From Flavobacterium sp. UBA7665 (GTDB lineage: Bacteria; Bacteroidota; Bacteroidia; Flavobacteriales; Flavobacteriaceae): a stretch of DNA of 64,000 nt. Positions 1-8,481 of this stretch are shown one piece after another. Position 1 is the stretch's first letter; every line of letters starts with the position of its first letter. A program made the translations under genes and the position numbers. The notes under the pieces are model-generated. The model did not search any database, had not been told where the DNA came from, and saw only the letters and a list, made by a program, of their open reading frames with translations. Location: assembly GCA_002483285.1 (NCBI GenBank), contig DLHP01000029.1, positions 1-64,000 of the forward strand, written 5' to 3'.

Positions 1-80
1 TCAGGCACTCAGGCACTCAGGCACTCAGGCACTCAGGCACTCAGGCACTCAGGCACACAGGCACTCAGGCACTCAGGCAC
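1..80. repeat. 8-bp tandem repeat, ten units, running into a start codon
   Basis: Ten head-to-tail units of TCAGGCAC fill positions 1-80; the eighth unit (57-64) begins with A instead of T. The array is cut by the left window edge, so its full length is unknown. It stops one base before the ATG of the HAD phosphatase gene. All three forward frames through the array are free of stop codons, while the reverse strand meets TGA. The unit length is not a multiple of three, so copy-number change would shift any frame read through it, or alter spacing to a promoter further upstream. No ribosome-binding site is visible. Confidence 0.97.
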
Positions 81-81
81 T

Positions 82-738
82 ATGATAAAAATAGTAATCT
101 TCGACATGGACGGCGTCATCGTAGACACAGAACCCGTCCACCACTATGCCTACAGGCTGCATTTCAAGGATTTGAATATCGAGGTTTCGCCCGAGATGTA
201 CGCTTCGTTTACCGGAAATTCCACTAAAAACATTTACGAACGCCTCAAGGATGTTTATAAACTCACCGATGAAGTGCCGACGCTCGTAAAAACCAAGCGC
301 AATTTATTCAATGATGCCTTCGATAAAAAGGAAGATTTGTACTTGCTCGAAGGCGTACTCGATTTGATACAAGATTTGCACCGCAATGGTATGCAACTCG
401 TACTGGCTTCATCCTCGGCCAATGTGACCATCGATCGCATTTTCAGGCGATTTGACCTGCACCGATATTTCAGCCATATTGTTTCAGGCGAGGATTTTCC
501 TAAGTCTAAGCCACATCCGGCGATTTTCCTCAAAGCCGCTGAATTGGCGAACACACCGGTTGAAAATTGTATCGTAATCGAGGACAGCACCAACGGAATC
601 AAAGCCGCAAATGCTGCGGGAATTTACTGCGTCGCATACAACAGCCTGCATTCAAAATTGCAGGATTTGTCTACTGCCGATAAGGTGATCCAGCGTTTTG
701 ACGAACTCGATTTTACAACCATCCGAAATTTGAAATAA
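82..738 (+). CDS. HAD-superfamily hydrolase, beta-phosphoglucomutase-like (subfamily IA)
   Basis: A 218-residue cytosolic phosphatase or phosphomutase. The N-terminus holds HAD motif I, FDMDG, with the nucleophile and acid/base aspartates at D8 and D10. Motif II is the serine run in LASSSAN near residue 109, motif III is the lysine of KSKPHP near 142, and motif IV is IEDSTNG near 165. A helical cap domain lies between motifs I and II, as in beta-phosphoglucomutase and related sugar-phosphate phosphatases. The substrate cannot be read from the sequence. The ATG at 82 is chosen because family members begin a few residues before motif I; it directly follows the octamer repeat and has no visible Shine-Dalgarno site. 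The DinB gene follows after one base, so the two are probably cotranscribed. Confidence 0.9.
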   Translation: MIKIVIFDMDGVIVDTEPVHHYAYRLHFKDLNIEVSPEMYASFTGNSTKNIYERLKDVYKLTDEVPTLVKTKRNLFNDAFDKKEDLYLLEGVLDLIQDLHRNGMQLVLASSSANVTIDRIFRRFDLHRYFSHIVSGEDFPKSKPHPAIFLKAAELANTPVENCIVIEDSTNGIKAANAAGIYCVAYNSLHSKLQDLSTADKVIQRFDELDFTTIRNLK

Positions 739-739
739 T

Positions 740-1210
740 ATGGAATTCAGCCAATTTGCCGAGCCTCAGTATGCATGGATTCAATCCTCAAGACAGGTGT
801 TGTTCGATTACTGTAAAGCCATCAAGGCAGAAGATTTCGTCAACCAGAATACCTCGTTTGGTCAAGGCGGAAGCATGCGCAACTTACTCGTACACAATGC
901 CAATACATATGTGTTTTGGGTAGGGAAGGTTGCTTTAGGTAAAAGTTTGGAATTCGCTAGAAATGAATCGGTTGAAGATATTTTAGCAGCGATGGATTTG
1001 TTTGATTCGGTCAATCAATTGATGATTGAATTTCTTGAATCAAACCCCAGTAACCCAATCGAATATGAAATCCGCGGTGTGAAAGGCATTACGACTTGTG
1101 CCCAGATTTTTGCACACGTCACCACACATGAATTCCACCACAAAGGACAAATCCTTTCCATCAGCAGGCACTTGGGTTATGTTCCCATCGATACCGACAT
1201 CATTCGCTAA
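740..1210 (+). CDS. DinB-family protein
   Basis: A 156-residue protein of the DinB/YfiT-like four-helix-bundle superfamily, whose members often bind a divalent metal through three histidines and include thiol-dependent transferases. Histidines in suitable places are visible in LLVHNANT (first half) and in THEFHHKGQI near the C-terminus; the HxxxHHKGQ pattern is typical of the family. The reaction is unknown. It starts one base after the HAD stop codon, so it probably shares that transcript. Its last four bases overlap the 3' end of the convergent photolyase gene, leaving no room for a terminator between the two. Confidence 0.8.
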   Translation: MEFSQFAEPQYAWIQSSRQVLFDYCKAIKAEDFVNQNTSFGQGGSMRNLLVHNANTYVFWVGKVALGKSLEFARNESVEDILAAMDLFDSVNQLMIEFLESNPSNPIEYEIRGVKGITTCAQIFAHVTTHEFHHKGQILSISRHLGYVPIDTDIIR

Positions 1211-2490
1211 CCTACTGCTTCCTTAAAGACTTTGAGGCATCTTTCGCGCGCCATTTTGTGATCGACAATCGGCTCGGGATACGCCGAAGTTTCTAATTCG
1301 GGAACCCATTTTTTGATGTATTTGAGGTCCTTGTCGAACTTCTTGATTTGCTCGGATGGGTTAAATATCCTGAAGTACGGCGCAGCGTCCACACCACTTC
1401 CGGCGGCCCATTGCCAATTCCCGATGTTGCTCGATTGCTCATAATCGAAGAGTTTTTCGGCAAAATACGCTTCGCCCCAGCGCCAATCAATCAGCAGGTG
1501 TTTGCACAGGAAACTGGCCACGATCATGCGGACGCGGTTGTGCATGAATCCGGTGGCATTGAGCTCGCGCATGCCGGCGTCTACAAACGGGTAGCCGGTT
1601 TTCCCTTCGCACCATTTCCTGAATTCGACCTCGTCGTTGCGCCATTGGATCGCATCGTATTTGGGTTTGAAACTTTTGGTGACGGTGTGCGGGAAATGCC
1701 ATAATATCTGCATGAAGAATTCGCGCCAGATCAGTTCATTGAGATAAGTGGGGTTCGTTTCCCGATTGGCCTTCTCGACCATTTCTCGAATACTAACAGC
1801 GCCAAAACGCAGCAACGGGCCAACATGTGAAGTCTTTAAGGCGGGAAAATTGCGGGTGTCTTGGTAATTGGCGATTAATTTTGGCGAGTCATCCAAGGCT
1901 GGAGTCTTTATTTTCGGGTCTTGGAAGCCAATTTCGTCGAGTGAAAGAAAAGGATAGTTGTGCGCGGCAACCACATCGAGTTTTTTCTCTGAAGCAAAAT
2001 GTTGGAGTTTGTTTTGGCCAAAATGTTCCTTCCATTTCCTGGAATAAGGCGTGTAAACGACGTAAGGCGTGCCGTCGTCTTTAGTGACCTCCGATTTTTC
2101 AAAGATGACTTGGTCTTTGTAAGTCAGGAACGCTACTTCGTGCTTCTTGAAAACCTGGTACACCGCAACATCGCGTTTGCGCGCATACGGTTCGTAATCG
2201 TGATTGGTGTACACGCTGCTGATGTGGTGTTTCTTGAGCAATTCTTCGAACACCGAAACCGGATCGCCATAAAATACCGCCAGCGATTTCTTGTGCTTCT
2301 TCAGGCCTGCCTGCATCTCGGACAACAAGTCGTGGATTAGCCCGACACGCGGATCGTCTTTGGGCAATTCGTCGAGGATGTTTTTGTCGAAAATGAAAAT
2401 AGGCAGCACCGCTACGTCGCTGTTTAAGGCTTCAAAGAAACCTTTGTTATCGTGCAATCGCAAATCGCGCCTGAACCAGAATACCACCAT
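1207..2490 (-). CDS. phr: Deoxyribodipyrimidine photolyase / cryptochrome family
   Basis: A 427-residue flavoprotein of the class I photolyase/cryptochrome family, expected to repair UV-induced cyclobutane pyrimidine dimers with blue light. The N-terminal Rossmann-like antenna domain begins VFWFRRDLRLHDN. The C-terminal FAD-binding domain carries the conserved block GNWQWAAGSGVDAAPYFRIF, close to E. coli Phr. The length fits a class I enzyme of the compact bacterial type. The ATG at 2490 puts the conserved block at the very N-terminus. The gene lies 4 bp after an SRPBCC gene on the same strand, and this pairing suggests a shared light or UV response, although no regulator is visible. Enzyme versus photoreceptor function cannot be told from the sequence. 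Confidence 0.9.
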   Translation of the reverse strand: MVVFWFRRDLRLHDNKGFFEALNSDVAVLPIFIFDKNILDELPKDDPRVGLIHDLLSEMQAGLKKHKKSLAVFYGDPVSVFEELLKKHHISSVYTNHDYEPYARKRDVAVYQVFKKHEVAFLTYKDQVIFEKSEVTKDDGTPYVVYTPYSRKWKEHFGQNKLQHFASEKKLDVVAAHNYPFLSLDEIGFQDPKIKTPALDDSPKLIANYQDTRNFPALKTSHVGPLLRFGAVSIREMVEKANRETNPTYLNELIWREFFMQILWHFPHTVTKSFKPKYDAIQWRNDEVEFRKWCEGKTGYPFVDAGMRELNATGFMHNRVRMIVASFLCKHLLIDWRWGEAYFAEKLFDYEQSSNIGNWQWAAGSGVDAAPYFRIFNPSEQIKKFDKDLKYIKKWVPELETSAYPEPIVDHKMARERCLKVFKEAVG

Positions 2491-2494
2491 AATG

Positions 2495-2962
2495 TTAAGG
2501 GTTTATGCTTCCAAAAAGCAAGGTCAGTTTTTCGCGGCGGTAGTCAAAGATCGCGTCGAGTTTGGGTTGTACGAGTAGTGGATGTGCGAGCTGTCCCAAA
2601 ATCCCCATCGGCAATTTGTAATGGATGATGTCTTCCATCTCCACGCCGCCCGGAATGGCTTTGAGGAAATGTTTGTGGTGCCAGAAAGCATAAGGGCCAA
2701 AGCGTTGTTCGTCTACAAAATATTGCTTGTCTATTACGTGTGTGATTTCGGTAACCCATTGCATTTTCAGGCCAAGGACTGGCGCTACGGTGTATTCTAT
2801 GATTTGTCCCGGGAAAATACTGCGGTCGGTGCCGGAAATAATATTGAATCCCATGAAATCGGGTGTGATGACTTGTAGGTTCTTGGGATCCGAAAGGAAA
2901 TCCCAAGCTTGGTCAACGGACATCGGCAACTGCTGTGTACAGCTTTTGGTGTAGATTTTCAT
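2495..2962 (-). CDS. SRPBCC (START-like) ligand-binding protein
   Basis: A 155-residue protein that reads as a single SRPBCC helix-grip domain: the opening strand is followed by MSVDQAWDFLSDPKNL, the usual entry into the family, and later by VEMEDIIHYKLPMGILG. Such domains bind hydrophobic ligands in a cavity; no ligand can be named. There is no signal peptide, so it is cytosolic. It is the first gene of a two-gene unit with the photolyase, which starts 4 bp downstream. I recall SRPBCC genes beside photolyase genes in other bacteria, so a role in light or UV physiology is possible but inferred. Confidence 0.8.
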   Translation of the reverse strand: MKIYTKSCTQQLPMSVDQAWDFLSDPKNLQVITPDFMGFNIISGTDRSIFPGQIIEYTVAPVLGLKMQWVTEITHVIDKQYFVDEQRFGPYAFWHHKHFLKAIPGGVEMEDIIHYKLPMGILGQLAHPLLVQPKLDAIFDYRREKLTLLFGSINP

Positions 2963-3070
2963 CGTAGCATTTTTGGTAAAGCTACTTAATGTTTAATGTA
3001 ATTCAAAAAAGATTAAACAAAATAATTTGAAATTAAGATTTGATTAACATATTGCCGCGGGTTGAATGTG

Positions 3071-3078
3071 TAAATTTG
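3071..3078 (+). promoter_or_regulatory. Bacteroidota -7 promoter box for the DUF2911 gene
   Basis: TAAATTTG matches the Bacteroidota housekeeping -7 consensus TAnnTTTG exactly and lies 22 bp before the ATG at 3101. A TTG at 3052-3054 could serve as the -33 element, with a 16-bp spacer that is shorter than usual. Predicted leader length is roughly 15 nt. Confidence 0.55.
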
Positions 3079-3100
3079 AAAACAACTAAAACAAAATTTT

Positions 3101-3946
3101 ATGAGAAAAATTATCATTGCCGCTGCCATACTCTTGGCTTCACACACCATCGATGCGCAGGTGAAAACACCACAACCCAGCCCAAAGGCAACCGTAGAAC
3201 AAGTGGTTGGCCTGACCACCGTAGACATTGAATACTCCAGGCCGAGTATGAAAGGAAGAAAGATTTTTGGCGATCTTGTCCCATTTGGTAAACTTTGGAG
3301 AACCGGCGCCAACCAAAACTCGATGATCAGCTTTAGCGAAGACGTCATCATCGACGGTAAAACGCTCAAAAAAGGTAAATACGCACTATTCACCACGCCA
3401 AAAGCCGATAGTTGGGACATCGTATTTTACACCGATACCGACAATTGGGGAACGCCTGATGAGTGGAGTGATGCCAAAGTAGCACTAAAAACCACCGCCC
3501 AATCTGAAATGCTCAACCGCAACGTGGAGAGTTTTACCATCGGAGTCAATGGCCTCGATAACAACTACGGCATTCTCGAACTTTCCTGGGAAAAAACCGT
3601 AGTGCCAATCAAGTTTGAAGTGCCTACACAGAAAGCAGCTATGGCCAGCATTGAAAAAGCCCTTGCCGGGCCAACATCAGGCGATTACTTTTCATCGGCG
3701 CAATATTACTACCAGTCAAATGGCGACATGAACAAGGCGTTGGAGTACGTCAACAAAGCGCTTGATCTCAACAAAGACAAGCCATTCTGGTACAACCGCC
3801 AAAAGTCGTTGATCCAAGCAAAATTGGGAGACAAGAAAGGTGCTATCGAAAGTGCAAAATTGTCACTCGCAGCAGCTCAGGCGGCTAAAAACAATGACTA
3901 CGTGAAAATGAATAACGATAGCATTTCTGAATGGAGTAAGAAGTAA
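3101..3946 (+). CDS. Secreted DUF2911 domain protein with C-terminal TPR-like region
   Basis: A 281-residue exported protein. The first 19 residues form a Sec signal peptide ending HTIDAQ. Residues about 25-180 match DUF2911, with the hallmark block YSRPSMKGRKIFG, the following LWRTGANQ and a KKGKYALFT strand; the domain's biochemical role is not established. Residues about 190-280 are helical with a TPR-like repeat (ALEYVNKALDLNKDKPFW). The gene has its own -7 promoter box and is followed by a heptamer array and a strong bidirectional terminator. Nothing nearby suggests a pathway. Confidence 0.85.
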   Translation: MRKIIIAAAILLASHTIDAQVKTPQPSPKATVEQVVGLTTVDIEYSRPSMKGRKIFGDLVPFGKLWRTGANQNSMISFSEDVIIDGKTLKKGKYALFTTPKADSWDIVFYTDTDNWGTPDEWSDAKVALKTTAQSEMLNRNVESFTIGVNGLDNNYGILELSWEKTVVPIKFEVPTQKAAMASIEKALAGPTSGDYFSSAQYYYQSNGDMNKALEYVNKALDLNKDKPFWYNRQKSLIQAKLGDKKGAIESAKLSLAAAQAAKNNDYVKMNNDSISEWSKK

Positions 3947-3950
3947 TTTG

Positions 3951-3999
3951 GTCGAAAGTCGAAAGTCAAAAGTCGAAAGGCGAAAGGCGAAAGTCGAAC
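3951..3999. repeat. Heptamer tandem array, GTCGAAA type
   Basis: Seven consecutive 7-bp units between the DUF2911 stop codon and the shared terminator. The units read GTCGAAA, GTCGAAA, GTCAAAA, GTCGAAA, GGCGAAA, GGCGAAA and GTCGAAC. The period is exact while single bases vary. Confidence 0.9.
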
Positions 4000-4024
4000 G
4001 ATTCTGAAGACAATGGCAAAAGAG

Positions 4025-4058
4025 AAAATCCTGTTTCAACCGAAACAGGATTTTTTTT
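4025..4058. terminator. Bidirectional intrinsic terminator between DUF2911 and symporter genes
   Basis: A perfect 13-bp stem (4025-4037 with 4042-4054) closes an AACC loop and is followed by a T run to 4058; the left arm starts with four A, giving a U tract on the minus strand as well. It separates the convergent DUF2911 and symporter genes, and the symporter stop codon lies inside its T run. Confidence 0.9.
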
Positions 4059-5751
4059 ATGCGACTGTGTTTTGTGGTTTTGGGAGCAACATCTGGAACA
4101 GCATCGACAAGATCATCGTGAGCATCGCACCGATAAAGTTGAGCCAAAGGAAACTCACCACGTCGAGGTAATAGATGTAGAAGATGGTGAGTTGGCTGAT
4201 GACCGCCGCGTAAAAAATCGCATTGGCCTTGACGTATTTGATATAGAATCCAACCAGGAAAATTCCGAGTACGGTACCGTAAAAGATAGAGCCTACAATA
4301 TTCACAAGCTGGATTAAATTTTCAAATAAAGTACCCACGCAGGCAAAAAGGATGGCAATGATACCCCAAATCAACGTAAAGAATTTGGTGGCATTCACGT
4401 AATATTTCTCGGATTTCTCTTCCTTGATGTTGCGTTTGTAGATGTCGATGGCTGTAGTCGATGCTAGCGCGTTGATACCAGAAGCCGTCGATGACATTGC
4501 TGCGGATAGGATCACCGCCAGCAACAACCCAATCAATCCCTTGGGCAAATAATTGAGGATAAAATGGATGAAGACATAATCCTTGTCGTTGGTTTCGGCT
4601 TTGCCGTCGGCTTTGGCAATGACCTCACGCGCTTGATCGCGCAAATCATTTTCCTTACTTGAAATCGCGACGAGTTCCTTTCTCAAAATCGGGTTGTCGT
4701 AATTTTGGTTGAGATGGTCGATGTAGATCAGGTTGATTTCTTTTTTGTCTTCGGATAGCTTGGCAAGTTTCTGTTCGAGGGCGCGGTATTCTTCTTTGTA
4801 TACAGAACCTTCTACCGCAATCTTGTTGTTTGGGTTGAAATTGAGCGGCACCGGATTGAACTGGAAAAACACAAACACCATCACGCCCGTTAATAAAATA
4901 AAGAACTGCATCGGCACTTTGAGGAATCCGTTCATGATGAGTCCCATCTGGCTTTCGCGGATCGATTTGCCCGACAGGTATCGGCCCACCTGCGATTGGT
5001 CGGTCCCGAAATAAGACAGCATCAGGAAAAATCCGCCCGTAATACCACTCCAAAAAGTATATCGCGTTTCGGGATCGTAGGAGAAATCAACAATGTCCAT
5101 TTTGTCATTGGCACCCGCAATATGCATGGCATTGCTAAAAGTCATGTCGTTGGGCAGCATGTGCAAGATCAGGAAAAAGGTCAGGAACATACCGGTCATA
5201 ATGACAAACATCTGTTGCTTTTGCGTGACATTGACCGCTTTGGTTCCGCCAGAAAAAGTATAGATGATGACCATTACGCCAATAATGATGTTCATCAGTG
5301 TGAGGTTCCAGCCGAGTAAGGCCGATAGGATGATGGCCGGCGCGTAAATTGTAAGTCCGGTTCCCAGTCCTCGTTGCACCAGGAAGAGTATTGCGGCAAA
5401 CGAGCGCGTCTTAAGGTCAAATCGCTGTTCGAGGTATTCATAAGCAGTGTAAACTTTAAGCCGGTGGTAAATGGGAATGAAAGTAAAACAGATGACCACC
5501 ATGGCGAGCGGTAAGCCGAAATAAAACTGCACGAAGCCCATACCATCATGATAAGCCTGGCCCGGCGTAGACAGAAAGGTAATCGCGCTGGCTTGCGTGG
5601 CCATCACCGAAAGCCCCACCATATACCAGGGCGTTTCGTTGCTACCGAGGATGTATTCCTCAACGTTGCGGCTGCCGCGGGTTTTCCAGACGCCGTAAAT
5701 CACGATAAAAAGCAAGGTTACACTAAGGACAATCCAGTCGATTTGCTGCAT
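4057..5751 (-). CDS. Sodium:solute symporter (SSS family)
   Basis: A 564-residue inner-membrane transporter of the sodium:solute symporter family. It begins with a hydrophobic helix (WIVLSVTLLFIVIYGVW), followed by the family-typical NVEEYILGSNETPWYMVGLS and repeated long transmembrane segments, in all about 13. A charged insert around residues 325-390 (EEYRALEQKLAKLSEDKKEI) forms a large soluble loop between helices. The substrate is not evident; an N-acylated sugar or similar product of the adjacent deacetylase is one possibility suggested only by gene order. The ATG at 5751 lies one base after the stop codon of a 33-residue membrane peptide gene, which implies translational coupling. The shared terminator at 4025-4058 ends the transcript. 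Confidence 0.9.
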   Translation of the reverse strand: MQQIDWIVLSVTLLFIVIYGVWKTRGSRNVEEYILGSNETPWYMVGLSVMATQASAITFLSTPGQAYHDGMGFVQFYFGLPLAMVVICFTFIPIYHRLKVYTAYEYLEQRFDLKTRSFAAILFLVQRGLGTGLTIYAPAIILSALLGWNLTLMNIIIGVMVIIYTFSGGTKAVNVTQKQQMFVIMTGMFLTFFLILHMLPNDMTFSNAMHIAGANDKMDIVDFSYDPETRYTFWSGITGGFFLMLSYFGTDQSQVGRYLSGKSIRESQMGLIMNGFLKVPMQFFILLTGVMVFVFFQFNPVPLNFNPNNKIAVEGSVYKEEYRALEQKLAKLSEDKKEINLIYIDHLNQNYDNPILRKELVAISSKENDLRDQAREVIAKADGKAETNDKDYVFIHFILNYLPKGLIGLLLAVILSAAMSSTASGINALASTTAIDIYKRNIKEEKSEKYYVNATKFFTLIWGIIAILFACVGTLFENLIQLVNIVGSIFYGTVLGIFLVGFYIKYVKANAIFYAAVISQLTIFYIYYLDVVSFLWLNFIGAMLTMILSMLFQMLLPKPQNTVA

Positions 5752-5752
5752 G

Positions 5753-5854
5753 CTAAGAGTAGATTATCATGATGAGACAAAAAACGAGGATGTAGATGAT
5801 GTTGGCAACGAGCACCCAGGTGTAACTTTTTTTCCAGCTTGTATTTTTACTCAT
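5753..5854 (-). CDS. Small single-span membrane peptide (33 residues)
   Basis: A short reading frame from ATG at 5854 to TAG at 5753. The peptide starts MSKNTSWKKSYTWVLVANI and continues as one hydrophobic helix of about 20 residues ending LIMIIYS. The positive residues lie before the helix, predicting a cytoplasmic N-terminus. It begins 5 bp after the PIG-L stop codon and ends one base before the symporter start, so it fills the gap between the two genes almost exactly. That packing and the clean hydrophobic design argue for a real gene. It may be a small accessory subunit of the symporter; this is inference from position. Confidence 0.7.
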   Translation of the reverse strand: MSKNTSWKKSYTWVLVANIIYILVFCLIMIIYS

Positions 5855-5859
5855 GTGTG

Positions 5860-8355
5860 TCATTTTAACGAAATCATATTGGCCATCAACCTAAAAGCGC
5901 CCGGAACGCCTTCTGGTAATTCCCTAAAGAAACTCAATCCGGTGTAAATGTAATGGCCTTTGCCGTATTGCGCGACCAATATCGCGCTTTTTTTGGCCAA
6001 TTCACCCTGGTCGGATGAAGAGATGATCGGCGTGAAAGCCTTGTCCCATTCGCTTGGGTAATACAATCCCTGCTCTTGTTTCCATCCTTTAAAATCCTCG
6101 GCGGTGATTTTGTTGGGCTTGTTGAGCAAAGCATGGTTGGGTTCGAGGAATGTCACTGCGGCGTTCTCATCGGTCACACGATCGCGTGAGATTTTGAGCG
6201 GGAAAGGGGCGAGGTTCGGCGCAACCAAATCATCCAAAGTGTTGTATTGCACAATCATCGTATGACCTTCCTTGACAAAATCAAACAGCAAATCCTGCTT
6301 GAAACCGAGCTGTTGTATGGTATTGTACGCACGGATTCCGGTCATGACCACATTAAAACGCTGCAGGTTTTCTTTGGTAATTTCTTCGGGTTTGATGACC
6401 GAAACGTCGTAGCCCATTTGGCGTAAACTTTTAGGGACTTCATCGCCGGCACCCATAATGTAGGCGATTTTTTCGTTTCCGGTTTTGATGTCGAGCCTGA
6501 TGAGTTGGGCTTCAGACGCTTTAAGCACCTGTTGTTTGGCAATGTGTTCGTAATTGATGTTGTATTGGTCTTTGTCGAAACGTTGGCCGTTGACCATGGC
6601 GACACTTTTGGCGGTAATTTCCTGCGCGTTTTTGGGCGGCGAAACATCGAAAAACACTGTGGTTTCTTCGCCTTTTTTAGCCAACGAAAATCCGTGTGAG
6701 GCAGGCGAGACTTTCCAGCTGTCGGGCAGTTCGAGTTTAACGTCACCTTTGACGCCATCCTTGCCCGACCGTACTTTTACGCCAACGGTTTTGGATTTGT
6801 CGTTGTTGAAAATCGTTACTTTTTCTGTGATGGAAGTAGTTACATCGGGAACTATGTCAAAAGGTTTGTAGACTTCGCCTTTCACATCGTCGTTGTATTT
6901 GTAAACCACGTCGCGTTCGTATGGGATGGTTACACCGCTGATGCCGATGTTGAAGGTGACTTTCACTTCCCGGATGACATCGGGAATCCCGATATTTTTT
7001 TGCTCGTCTACGCGGTACATGCCCACTGTTCCCTTTTCCTTGAGCCAATAAGGCTGCGTGTAGTCAAGTTCTTGTGGGATTTCTAGCGTGATGTTGAACG
7101 TGTTGGCCACATTATTTTTGAGTTCGGTGACCTGTTGCGCGGTCATGCTCGCCGGAAACGTAGTTATAGAATTGAGTTGCATCGGAACGGCGCTGCGGTT
7201 GATGGCCTCGATTTTGAGCTTGACAGAATTGGCCTGCGTCGTTTCTGGGTTTTCGGCCACGGCTTCGAGATACAAACCGGCGCAAGCGGCAATTATTTTT
7301 TTAAGGGCTTCGGATTTGAGCGGTTTCCAGTGGGTTTCATCCAAAGCCTGGACCATCGCATAAGCCTTGACCAAATCAGGTATGCTTGCCGACGGATTTT
7401 TGAAGTCGAAGTTCTTTTCTACGTTTGCAAGCAATTCACCGATTGGTTTACCGCCTTTGACGCGGTTCCAGGAAGTATCAATGCCTTCGAACAGGTTATT
7501 CTTGTCTTTTAATGCGTCGCCTTTGAGGAATTCGAGGTATTCTGAATCTTCCCCTCGTACGCCGGTGTTCCCAAAGCCTTGCGATTGGTGTCGGCTTCGA
7601 CTCAATGCCGCAATTTCCTGGTTGGATTTGCCAATCGACGGATAATAAACCCCGGTTTGGATCTGCGAAAGCTTGCTTTTGTCGGCCTTTTCAAATTTTT
7701 CTTTACTGCCGTAAAACCACCAAGAGGTATTGAAAAACACGCGTTTGGGTTGCCAGGTTTGTACCAGGTTCAATTGGTTGGGATATACGGCTGCGTCGTT
7801 GGTTTTATCGAAAGCTTCGAGACTCAGCATAGCCGACGCGGTGTGGTGACCATGCGTGGTTCCCGGTGAACGGGCATCAAAACGGTTGATAATTACGTCG
7901 GGTTGGAATTTGCGGATCACGTAGACGATATCTTGAAGTACTTCGTCCTTGTTCCAGATAGCCATGGTTTCATTCGGGGTTTTAGAATAGCCGAAATCGT
8001 TGGCGCGCGTAAAGAATTGCTCGCCACCGTCTATTTTCCTGGCTTCGATCAATTCCTGGGTTCGGATAGTGCCAAGTAGTTCGCGCAGTTCGGGGCCAAT
8101 CAGGTTTTGCCCGCCATCGCCGCGTGTAAGCGACAAATAACCCGTTCGGGCGTGCTGCTCATTGGCGAGGTAGGAGATGAGCCTGGTATTTTCATCGTCT
8201 GGGTGCGCAGCAATATACAAGACCGATCCGAGAAAGTTGAGCTTTTGGATTTGCAGATATATGTCGGCAGCGTTCGGCTTTTGAGGCTGTTGTGCGTAAA
8301 GATCGGGAAAGGTAAAAAGCAAGGATAGTAAACAGAAAAGGTAAAGCTTTTGCAT
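5860..8355 (-). CDS. Secreted PIG-L (LmbE-like) family deacetylase, large form
   Basis: An 831-residue exported protein with a signal peptide (about residues 1-21, ending DLYAQ). The LmbE/PIG-L zinc deacetylase domain opens with AAHPDDE at about 49-55, with further metal ligands expected at THGHHTAS near 165. This superfamily removes acetyl groups from N-acetylated sugars. The remaining 550 residues are beta-rich, resembling NEW3-like accessory modules, and the last part (IMGAGDEVPKSLRQMGYDV onward) resembles a glutamine-amidotransferase-like fold. The protein probably acts in the periplasm or on the surface. It heads an operon with the 33-residue peptide and the sodium symporter, suggesting deacetylation followed by uptake. 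A consensus -7 box lies just upstream. Confidence 0.85.
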   Translation of the reverse strand: MQKLYLFCLLSLLFTFPDLYAQQPQKPNAADIYLQIQKLNFLGSVLYIAAHPDDENTRLISYLANEQHARTGYLSLTRGDGGQNLIGPELRELLGTIRTQELIEARKIDGGEQFFTRANDFGYSKTPNETMAIWNKDEVLQDIVYVIRKFQPDVIINRFDARSPGTTHGHHTASAMLSLEAFDKTNDAAVYPNQLNLVQTWQPKRVFFNTSWWFYGSKEKFEKADKSKLSQIQTGVYYPSIGKSNQEIAALSRSRHQSQGFGNTGVRGEDSEYLEFLKGDALKDKNNLFEGIDTSWNRVKGGKPIGELLANVEKNFDFKNPSASIPDLVKAYAMVQALDETHWKPLKSEALKKIIAACAGLYLEAVAENPETTQANSVKLKIEAINRSAVPMQLNSITTFPASMTAQQVTELKNNVANTFNITLEIPQELDYTQPYWLKEKGTVGMYRVDEQKNIGIPDVIREVKVTFNIGISGVTIPYERDVVYKYNDDVKGEVYKPFDIVPDVTTSITEKVTIFNNDKSKTVGVKVRSGKDGVKGDVKLELPDSWKVSPASHGFSLAKKGEETTVFFDVSPPKNAQEITAKSVAMVNGQRFDKDQYNINYEHIAKQQVLKASEAQLIRLDIKTGNEKIAYIMGAGDEVPKSLRQMGYDVSVIKPEEITKENLQRFNVVMTGIRAYNTIQQLGFKQDLLFDFVKEGHTMIVQYNTLDDLVAPNLAPFPLKISRDRVTDENAAVTFLEPNHALLNKPNKITAEDFKGWKQEQGLYYPSEWDKAFTPIISSSDQGELAKKSAILVAQYGKGHYIYTGLSFFRELPEGVPGAFRLMANMISLK

Positions 8356-8377
8356 TTTGTGAGGTTTGGCTTAGCTT

Positions 8378-8385
8378 CAAAAATA
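8378..8385 (-). promoter_or_regulatory. -7 promoter box for the PIG-L/symporter operon
   Basis: On the minus strand the site reads TATTTTTG, an exact TAnnTTTG match, 22 bp before the PIG-L ATG at 8355. Predicted leader is about 15-20 nt. No convincing -33 element was found. Confidence 0.5.
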
Positions 8386-8481
8386 CTGATTATCTAAAAG
8401 AGGCAATTTTATTTATTCCGATTTTAACATATCTTTTAGGTGTAGGCCTAATTTAACTAGTAGGAAAGTGATTAGCATAAT

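Noticed and set aside
1..80. Possible CRISPR array or IS end
   Set aside because: The unit is 8 bp with no spacers, so it is a simple tandem repeat.
3013..3420. 135-residue minus-strand frame at the DUF2911 start
   Set aside because: It overlaps the well-supported DUF2911 gene and its promoter, and no homologous family is recognisable.
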